Source: Rhodothermia bacterium
GTDB lineage: Bacteria; Bacteroidota; Rhodothermia; Rhodothermales; JABDKH01
Assembly (NCBI GenBank): GCA_018679295.1
Contig: JAHHLP010000009.1
Span: forward strand, 1 to 8,161
Length of the DNA: 8,161 nucleotides
Reading direction: 5' to 3'
A program made the translations under genes and the position numbers. Under the pieces are notes generated by a model. The model was given only the letters and a program-made list of their open reading frames with translations, did not search any database and was not told the origin of the DNA. Shown one piece after another: positions 1-4,964 of the stretch. Numbering within the stretch: position 1 is the first letter of the stretch; each line of letters starts with the position of its first letter.

Positions 1-1346
1 TTGTCCTCCATGGCGAGCCGGTCAATGAGTTGGTAGACCTCGGATTTGCTGCCGATGTCGAGACCGCGCGTTGGTTCGTCTAGAAAAAGGATGTCGCCAT
101 CCCTGTGGAGCAGTCTCGCAAGGCAAATCTTTTGCTGGTTTCCACCGGACAATGTTGATGCAGGTTGTGCGACGTCGTGACACTTGATTCTGAGATTGTC
201 TATCCAGCGACGCCCGTCCTCCGCCTCGTCGTTCAGCCGAAGAAATCCTCTGCGAACATAGCGGCGCAGGCTCGACAAGGTCATGTTTGAGAGGAGAGAC
301 ATGTTCAGGGCCAGGCCTTCCTCCTTTCGGTTCTCACTCAGTAGATCGAGACCGAGCGAAAGCGCCTTCGGTGGCGAGATCCACCGCACGTCTAGTCCGC
401 TATGGCCCTGCACCTCGATTTTGCCGCGCTCAGTTTTTTGAAGGCCGAATAGGGCTCTCACGGTTTCGGATCGGCCGGCGCCGACCAGGCCGAAGATACC
501 CAGCCTTTCCCCTCGGCGAACGTCGAAACTAGCATCTTCCGGGAGCCCACCATGAGCCCGCAAGCCTCGTACTCTCAGCACTGTTTGTCCTGGTTGGCGG
601 AACGTATGAGGATATAGTTCCTCCACGGGGCGGCCCACCATCGCCTCGACAAGGTTGGTCACGCTTGTCTCGGAAACGCGCCCGGTGGCAACGGTTTCAC
701 CGTCGCGAATGACGGTATAAGCGTCGCACACTTCCTGCACCTCCTCAAGGAAGTGGCTGATGTAAATCACCGCCACTCCGTCGGCGGCCAGCCGACGGAT
801 AACCCTGAAAAGCGCTCGGGCGTCTTCGGCCGAAAGTGAGCTCGTTGGCTCGTCCATCACGACAACACAAGCGTCCGCAACGAGAGCCCGCGCAATTTCC
901 ACGAGCTGTTTCTTTCCGATGCTAAGGTCATGAACCGGTGTTTGCGGGTCGAGGTCGAGCTGGCCAAGTGTTTGGAGGACACGCTTCACCTGCGGGGTTC
1001 GGGACGTGATCCATCCTGCCTTCGATCGCTCGATTCCAAGAGTGATGTTTTCCTCTACAGTCAGGTGGGGAGCCAGGACGAGCTCCTGATAGATCATGCT
1101 GATGCCGGCGGCCCTCGCGTCGAGCGGTGACGCGGGCCGATGCGGAATGCTGTTCAAGAACATCTGGCCTTCGTCCGGTGGGTATACCCCGCTCAGGATT
1201 TTCATGAGCGTGCTCTTGCCGGCACCGTTCTCACCTATGACCGCATGAACTTCTCCTGCGGCTACCGATAGATCGACGCCTCGAAGCGCCTGCACAGGCC
1301 CGAAGGCCTTGTGGACATTCTCCAGACGCAGCAGTTCGGACGACAT
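1..1346 (-). CDS. Sugar ABC transporter ATP-binding protein, two NBDs (RbsA/MglA/XylG class), partial at window edge
   Basis: Cytoplasmic ATPase that would power uptake of a monosaccharide or polyol through a ribose-type ABC importer. Translating the minus strand from the ATG at 1346 gives 448 open codons running off the left edge; the family is about 500 residues, so roughly the last 50 are missing. NBD1: Walker A GENGAGKST (residues 38-46), Q-loop YQE (86-88), a degenerate signature LSIGKKQ (141-147), Walker B VVVMDEPT (161-168), H-loop ISH (196-198). NBD2: the Walker A Lys is replaced, GLVGAGRSE (287-295), which is normal for the second domain of this class; signature LSGGNQQK (399-406), Walker B LFLDEPTRGLD (420-430). 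The start is fixed by the proximity of Walker A and the typical opening LLRLENVHKAFG; the upstream ribosome site is weak. It lies 68 bases after the binding-protein gene, in the same direction, so it is probably cotranscribed. The permease should follow beyond the window. Substrate specificity cannot be read from the ATPase. Confidence 0.95.
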   Translation of the reverse strand, partial: MSSELLRLENVHKAFGPVQALRGVDLSVAAGEVHAVIGENGAGKSTLMKILSGVYPPDEGQMFLNSIPHRPASPLDARAAGISMIYQELVLAPHLTVEENITLGIERSKAGWITSRTPQVKRVLQTLGQLDLDPQTPVHDLSIGKKQLVEIARALVADACVVVMDEPTSSLSAEDARALFRVIRRLAADGVAVIYISHFLEEVQEVCDAYTVIRDGETVATGRVSETSVTNLVEAMVGRPVEELYPHTFRQPGQTVLRVRGLRAHGGLPEDASFDVRRGERLGIFGLVGAGRSETVRALFGLQKTERGKIEVQGHSGLDVRWISPPKALSLGLDLLSENRKEEGLALNMSLLSNMTLSSLRRYVRRGFLRLNDEAEDGRRWIDNLRIKCHDVAQPASTLSGGNQQKICLARLLHRDGDILFLDEPTRGLDIGSKSEVYQLIDRLAMED

Positions 1347-1414
1347 TCGGCTTCGAATTATCAGGGTCGACGTTCGGTCTGTTCAGGCCGGCTGCTGCGC
1401 GAATCTTCGCCGGG

Positions 1415-2464
1415 CTATTCGCTCAGCCAGGTTGCAAGATCGGGATTGAGCAATTCCTGCGCTTCGGCGGATGCCATGTTAGCGGGAGTTATCATCATCA
1501 CCCTGGAGTGAAAAAGCGTATCGAACGGAAGGCCCTTTGATACGGCCACGGCTGTCTTGACGCCACGATATCCCATATCAAACGGGTCCTGAACCACAAG
1601 TCCCTGAATCTCGCCCGAGCGAAGACCTCCGACAAGCGTTTCGTTCTGATCAAATCCGACCAGCTTAACGGTTCGCGAACGCCCGGCCGTTTGGAGGGCC
1701 CGGAGCATGCCTTGGGTAGAGGTTTCGTTTGGCGTAAAAATGCCGTCGATCGCGTCAAACCGATTGAGCAAGTTTTGGGATGCCTGAAGCGCTTTTTCGA
1801 GCGTCGCCCCTGCGTACTGGTTGTCCGATACGATCTCGATTTCCGGGTAGTTGGTGTTGATCTCGTCGATAAAACCCGCCTCACGATCCGTGGTGCTGGC
1901 AGAGCCTTCCTGGAATCGAAGCATGACCACCCTTCCGCGTCCTTCCATTATCTCTGCCAAGCGCCGAGTTGCCAGTTGACCACCGTAGTAGTTGTCAGTC
2001 GCGATGTAGCTGGCATGCACTGTTGATTCCAGTCCGGAGTCGATGATAATAACCGGAATGCCGCGTGCTACGGCAGCCTCGACCGGGCGCACGAGGCTCC
2101 GCGCGTCGAGGGGCGCAAGCACTATTCCGTCAACGCCTCTGCTTACGAAATTCTGCACGACGTTAATCTGAACCTGGCGGTCGTCTTCCTTGTGGGGCCC
2201 TTGCCATATGATGTCAATATCTTCTTCGCTTGCAGCCTTTGCAGCTCCGGCGTGGATGCTCTTCCAGAAGGAGTGCGTTGTACCTTTTGGGATGACGGCA
2301 ACCTGCATCCTGTCGCCGCTCTTTGCCGAGTCCTCACCCGGCCTACAACCGTAAGAGAGAGTGGCTGCAAAGGCCAGTCCGCAGAACAAGGTCACGTGTG
2401 ATCTCCACCGGACTGTTGGAGGCGTGCGTGTTCGGTTGTGATTCGATGTGATTCGCAGCTTCAT
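1415..2464 (-). CDS. Ribose-type sugar ABC transporter substrate-binding protein (Peripla_BP_4), probable lipoprotein
   Basis: Extracytoplasmic solute receptor that delivers a sugar-like ligand to the importer whose ATPase follows it. 349 residues, usual for the RbsB class. A charged N-region is followed by a hydrophobic stretch (about 24-38) ending LSYGC, with Cys40 as the possible lipidation site; the lipobox is poor because Ser, not Leu, is at -3. The mature part begins VAVIPKGTTHSFWKSI (about 55-70), the usual first strand and ligand loop. Next come a VDGIVLAPLD segment, PVIIIDSGL, ATDNYYGG and a late VKLVGFDQNE, all landmarks of this fold. The ATG at 2464 has no clear ribosome site. An in-frame GTG at 2395 has GGTGGAG seven bases upstream, but starting there would remove the basic N-region of the signal peptide, so I keep the ATG. 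The 57-base gap after the deacetylase gene fits an operon. Ligand unknown; ribose-type receptors also bind inositols, xylose, galactose and autoinducer-2. Confidence 0.93.
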   Translation of the reverse strand: MKLRITSNHNRTRTPPTVRWRSHVTLFCGLAFAATLSYGCRPGEDSAKSGDRMQVAVIPKGTTHSFWKSIHAGAAKAASEEDIDIIWQGPHKEDDRQVQINVVQNFVSRGVDGIVLAPLDARSLVRPVEAAVARGIPVIIIDSGLESTVHASYIATDNYYGGQLATRRLAEIMEGRGRVVMLRFQEGSASTTDREAGFIDEINTNYPEIEIVSDNQYAGATLEKALQASQNLLNRFDAIDGIFTPNETSTQGMLRALQTAGRSRTVKLVGFDQNETLVGGLRSGEIQGLVVQDPFDMGYRGVKTAVAVSKGLPFDTLFHSRVMMITPANMASAEAQELLNPDLATWLSE

Positions 2465-2521
2465 CGGGCTTTAGTATCGATTAGGTGGGGCTTACTCGTC
2501 TGGTGAACTTCGCCGCGTCCA

Positions 2522-3397
2522 TCAAGGCAGCATCGGAAATAACTTGCGAATCTCGTCGTTGCCAGGTTGATGGCCATACTCCGCGATCTCAAACGCTTCC
2601 GTGTAGTGAGCGTTTGAGGCGATGTCCGCGCCGTACCATTTAGCGAGGCTTTCTCGAACGGTTTCGCTAACCGGATATGTCCAGTGCAACTTCAGCCACT
2701 CTATACGTGGTTTGTCATCCTGTGGAGCCATACCCATGTCGTCGTTCATTCGCGGCAGGAATTCGTGGAACTGCGAAACATGGGCGTCGAGCGCCAGCAT
2801 TTTTAGATCGTAGACTGCTGACACGTCGATGGCTATGTCAGCGGTGAACGGATTGGGCTTTTGAAATCCGTCCTCGAAGTATAGGAACACCGGATTGTTT
2901 TGTAGAGCGGGATGTGAGGTGACGATGTTGGGTACCTGAACGAGTATCGCGGCGTCCTGGACCAGTACGCCCGTGTACCTATGATCGGGGTGGTAGTCAT
3001 TGGGCCGGTGACTAGCGACAACGTCAGCTTTCCATTCGCGGATCGCTCGGATGATCGCGTGTCGTGCTTCCAGTGTCGGCAATAGTTCGCCGTCGTGAAA
3101 GTCCAGCACTTCGTAAGCAATACCCAAGCGTTTGCCCGCTTCTTCAGCCTCTGCCCGGCGGCGCCGTGCCAACACACCGCCGGATTGCTCGAAGTGACCC
3201 GCATCGCCGTTTGTAACGGACAGGAACTTGACGGCATGTCCGTTTTGTGCGAGCAGGGCGGCAGTACCACCGGCCTTCAGGTCGGCGTCGTCCGGGTGAG
3301 CTCCGATGAAAAGGTAGCGGTACGTAGAATCCTGACCCTGTGCCCCGTGCAGGGGTATACACCACAAGACATTCAAGGCGAGTATGATGGCTCTCAT
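2522..3397 (-). CDS. Secreted PIG-L/LmbE-family Zn-dependent deacetylase
   Basis: Predicted zinc hydrolase that removes an N-acetyl (or similar acyl) group from an amino sugar or glycoconjugate, acting outside the cytoplasmic membrane. 291 residues from the ATG at 3397, which has GGAG seven bases upstream and starts a good signal peptide: MRAIILALNVLWCIPLHG, with likely cleavage after AQG (residues 19-21). The frame is open to an ATG at 3496, but that extension is basic, lacks features and would bury the signal peptide. Family motifs: AHPDDAD (33-39; by analogy with MshB, His34 and Asp37 bind zinc and Asp36 is the base), the NGDAGH segment (63-68) and HPDH (136-139, third zinc ligand His139). 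The last motif residue is Asp where many members have Glu; both occur. It is first in the minus-strand transcript, ahead of a sugar binding protein and ABC ATPase, so it may trim a substrate before uptake. The real substrate is not predictable; many such secreted homologues are uncharacterised. Confidence 0.92.
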   Translation of the reverse strand: MRAIILALNVLWCIPLHGAQGQDSTYRYLFIGAHPDDADLKAGGTAALLAQNGHAVKFLSVTNGDAGHFEQSGGVLARRRRAEAEEAGKRLGIAYEVLDFHDGELLPTLEARHAIIRAIREWKADVVASHRPNDYHPDHRYTGVLVQDAAILVQVPNIVTSHPALQNNPVFLYFEDGFQKPNPFTADIAIDVSAVYDLKMLALDAHVSQFHEFLPRMNDDMGMAPQDDKPRIEWLKLHWTYPVSETVRESLAKWYGADIASNAHYTEAFEIAEYGHQPGNDEIRKLFPMLP

Positions 3398-3401
3398 CGG
3401 G

Positions 3402-3409
3402 CTTCTCCG
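3402..3409 (-). promoter_or_regulatory. Ribosome binding site that sets the deacetylase start
   Basis: On the minus strand GGAGAAG precedes the ATG at 3397, with seven bases between GGAG and the start codon. It decides in favour of the 291-residue form with an N-terminal signal peptide and against the 324-residue form starting at 3496. Confidence 0.65.
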
Positions 3410-3511
3410 GTGTTGAACGTCAACGTTGGATGTCGTCCTTGTAGGTGAGGGTCGCCGCAGCTGTCGCACTTGCGGTGTGTTCGGTTCCGACGGCACGAAT
3501 GCGGTTCCCTA

Positions 3512-3541
3512 TTGACAGTTACCTGGACGCGTGAGTAGTAT
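3512..3541 (+). promoter_or_regulatory. Sigma70-like promoter for the corrinoid methyltransferase operon
   Basis: A perfect -35 box TTGACA (3512-3517) is followed after an 18-base spacer by TAGTAT (3536-3541), a 4/6 match to the -10 consensus. This predicts a start of transcription near 3548 and a leader of about 79 bases before the first gene. The position immediately ahead of the palindromic operator strengthens the call. The -10 match is modest, and TATACG at 3539-3544 is an alternative with a too-long spacer. Promoter assignment by eye only. Confidence 0.55.
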
Positions 3542-3566
3542 ACGTATTGCGCAAACGTTTGTGCAA
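3537..3566 (-). promoter_or_regulatory. Candidate promoter for the deacetylase/transporter group
   Basis: On the minus strand TATACT (3542-3537) is a 5/6 match to the -10 consensus. At an 18-base spacing the -35 position holds TTGCAC (3566-3561), only a 3/6 match and lying inside the palindrome. If it is real, the LacI-type site covers its -35 element and spacer, so the importer would be repressed together with the corrinoid operon. The weak -35 makes this tentative. Confidence 0.3.
3547..3566. promoter_or_regulatory. LacI/GalR-family operator (palindrome)
   Basis: TTGCGCAAACGTTTGTGCAA is a 20-base inverted repeat with a single mismatched pair (G3551 against T3562). Its core CAAACGTTTG is a perfect palindrome with the central CG step typical of LacI-family operators such as PurR sites, whose consensus contains GCAAACGTTTGC. 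The centre lies about 9-10 bases after the predicted plus-strand transcription start, the classic place for a blocking repressor. It also overlaps the region just upstream of the minus-strand -10 candidate, so it could affect both transcripts. No LacI-family gene is in the window, so the regulator must be encoded elsewhere. Confidence 0.75.
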
Positions 3567-3626
3567 CCAATGAGGCTTTGGCCATTTGGCGGAAGACGGA
3601 TCATTTGGATTTAGTCCGAGAGGAGA

Positions 3627-4262
3627 ATGACAACATTGCTGAAGGAGCTATTCGACGCGACAGTGGATGGTGATCGCGAAACGGTGCTGACCACGGTGGC
3701 GCAGGCGCTCGAGACGGGCGAAGAGCCCGGTGTGATCCTCAACGAAGGGCTTATTGCGGCGATGGCCGAAGTGGGCGCGCGATTCGAGCGGGCCGAATTC
3801 TACGTCCCGGAGATGCTCATCGCAGCGAGAGCCATGCAGGCCGGACTCGCTGTCCTTCAACCGCATCTGGTTGCCGCCAAAGTCAAAAAGGTAGGCACCG
3901 TGATTGCCGGCACCGTCAAGGGCGACCTTCATGATATCGGTAAGAACCTGGTGTCGATGATGCTCGAGGGGGCAGGGTTCGAGATAATCGATCTGGGTAC
4001 TGACGTCCCTCCGGAGAAGTTCGTGGAGGCGGTGCGAGAGTCATCGCCCGACTTGCTCGCGATGTCTGCGCTCCTTACGACGACGATGCCGGGAATGAAG
4101 CTAACCGTTGAAGCGCTTCGCGCTGCCGGCGTTCGCAACGGGGTAAAGATCATGGTTGGAGGGGCGCCGCTAACGCAGCGGTACGCGGACGAAATCGGTG
4201 CCGACGGTTATGCCGCGGATGCCAGCAAGGCAGTAAGGCTCGCGAAGTCCCTGGTGGCTTGA
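3627..4262 (+). CDS. Methyltransferase cognate corrinoid protein (MtbC/MttC/MtaC type)
   Basis: Cytoplasmic carrier protein that binds a cobamide and shuttles a methyl group between Co(I) and methyl-Co(III) states. 211 residues, the normal size. An N-terminal helical cap domain (B12-binding_2 type, about 1-85), with LLKELFDATVDGD at the start and the segment FYVPEMLIAARAM (58-70), precedes a Rossmann-like B12-binding domain (about 88-211). The cobalt-ligating motif is intact: DLHDIGKN with Asp100, His102 and Gly105, His102 being the lower axial ligand. SALLTTTM (147-154) and VGGAPLT (177-183) are the usual cobamide tail-binding segments. It is the first gene of the plus-strand operon, directly ahead of two reactivation-type proteins and upstream of a UroD-like methyltransferase. 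The AGGAG (3621-3625) is only one base from the ATG; a TTG at 3636 would have a ten-base spacing, but the ATG start matches the family N-terminus. The substrate is not set by this protein. Confidence 0.95.
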   Translation: MTTLLKELFDATVDGDRETVLTTVAQALETGEEPGVILNEGLIAAMAEVGARFERAEFYVPEMLIAARAMQAGLAVLQPHLVAAKVKKVGTVIAGTVKGDLHDIGKNLVSMMLEGAGFEIIDLGTDVPPEKFVEAVRESSPDLLAMSALLTTTMPGMKLTVEALRAAGVRNGVKIMVGGAPLTQRYADEIGADGYAADASKAVRLAKSLVA

Positions 4263-4265
4263 GTG

Positions 4266-4964
4266 ATGTGCTTGAAGATGCACGCTATAAATTGGCGTCC
4301 CCGTATTCATGGTGATGACATTCTCAAGCTGCAGGGTGCCGATCCCGTAGAGTTGCGCCGCCGCAGTCCAAGGGCGTCATCCGCGGCCGATTGGGCAGCA
4401 GAGGCCGGGGTCGATTTGGTAACAGCTGGTGTACTCAGTCGAAGACTCCGAATTCAAGAGCGCCGGCATGAAAAGATCTGGTTCAAGGATCGAAGCAGCC
4501 TGCGGGGCAGGTTTGTCGCGACGCACCTAGCTCGCGCGGAGGACGTTGTTGTCGCCGTCTGTTCAATTGGTGGTACCCTGGAGGCCAGGGTTTCGGAAGC
4601 TGCTTACTCCGACCCGGCGTTTGCACTTGCGCTCGAACAATACGGAATTCTCGCTGTCGGCAGTTTGGCAGACCACGTCGCCGAATTGATAACCGATTGC
4701 GCGACAGCTGAAGGTCTAAATGTCTCTGACCGGCTAAGTCCGGGCATGATTGGTTGGACCCTCGAGTCTGGCCAGGAGCAGGTTTTTCGGCAGCTCGACG
4801 GATGTGGTGATGCTGTCGTGCTGACGGAAAGCGGCTACATGCAGCCGCGTATGTCGGTTTCGTTCTTGATTGGACTGGGCCAAGGCCTGATGGCCGGCAA
4901 CGGCACGGGATGCGATAATTGCAGCATACGGATGCGATGCAGCTACCGGAGCTACTATGAGTGA
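4266..4964 (+). CDS. Stand-alone MetH activation-domain-like protein with C-terminal Cys cluster
   Basis: Resembles the C-terminal B12-reactivation domain of cobalamin-dependent methionine synthase, here as a separate 232-residue protein. In MetH that domain binds S-adenosylmethionine and helps reductive methylation of Co(II). Landmarks: SIGGTLEARVSEA (100-112); RLSPG (156-160), equivalent to the SAM-contacting RPAPG segment of MetH; and LTESGYMQPRMSVS (186-199), matching the LTES...M.P..SVS strand of MetH. The tail carries Cys216-x2-Cys219-x5-Cys225 followed by YR, a possible metal or Fe-S site that MetH lacks. The ATG at 4266 has GGTGG eight bases upstream; GTG 4263 and ATG 4278 are also possible. 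It follows the corrinoid gene by three bases and its stop overlaps the next start by eight bases (ATGAGTGA), so translation is probably coupled. Likely role: reactivation or redox partner of the corrinoid protein. Homology is clear from the motifs; the role is inferred. Confidence 0.82.
   Translation: MCLKMHAINWRPRIHGDDILKLQGADPVELRRRSPRASSAADWAAEAGVDLVTAGVLSRRLRIQERRHEKIWFKDRSSLRGRFVATHLARAEDVVVAVCSIGGTLEARVSEAAYSDPAFALALEQYGILAVGSLADHVAELITDCATAEGLNVSDRLSPGMIGWTLESGQEQVFRQLDGCGDAVVLTESGYMQPRMSVSFLIGLGQGLMAGNGTGCDNCSIRMRCSYRSYYE

Larger units (their letters stand above)
3398..3626. promoter_or_regulatory. Divergent intergenic control region
   Basis: 229 bases between the start codons of the minus-strand deacetylase/transporter group and the plus-strand corrinoid operon. 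It holds a plus-strand sigma70-like promoter, a LacI-type palindrome just downstream of it, and a minus-strand -10 candidate; each is listed separately. The deacetylase side (3398-3510) would be an untranslated leader of about 130 bases. In it I see only the deacetylase ribosome site and a small inverted repeat (GTTGA-ACG-TCAAC, 3412-3424). No convincing small gene and no cobalamin riboswitch is visible. Confidence 0.75.

Noticed and set aside
287..295. Altered Walker A of the second ATPase domain as a sign of decay (protein residues 287-295, about 464-488 in the window)
   Set aside because: A degenerate second Walker A (Lys to Arg) is normal for the RbsA/MglA class.
287..1130. Plus-strand open frames of 66-81 codons
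   Set aside because: They lie opposite the ABC ATPase gene, whose full set of motifs is on the minus strand; the plus-strand products resemble nothing and lack ribosome sites.
1388..1413. Hairpin CCGGC...GCCGG between the binding protein and ATPase genes
   Set aside because: Arms of five bases around a 16-base loop with no T-run on either strand; too weak to call a terminator or attenuator.
3412..3424. Inverted repeat GTTGA-ACG-TCAAC in the deacetylase leader
   Set aside because: Short (five-base arms) and of a size expected by chance; no link to a known regulator family.
3095..3448. 117-codon plus-strand open frame across the deacetylase start
   Set aside because: It is antisense to the conserved zinc motifs of the deacetylase and has no family features.
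3398..3496. 33-residue N-terminal extension of the deacetylase
   Set aside because: It would place basic, featureless sequence before a good signal peptide; GGAG sits at the right distance from the ATG at 3397.
3548..3626. Cobalamin riboswitch in the leader of the corrinoid operon
   Set aside because: The leader is only about 79 bases and lacks a recognisable B12 box; GGAAGACGG at about 3591 is only a superficial match.
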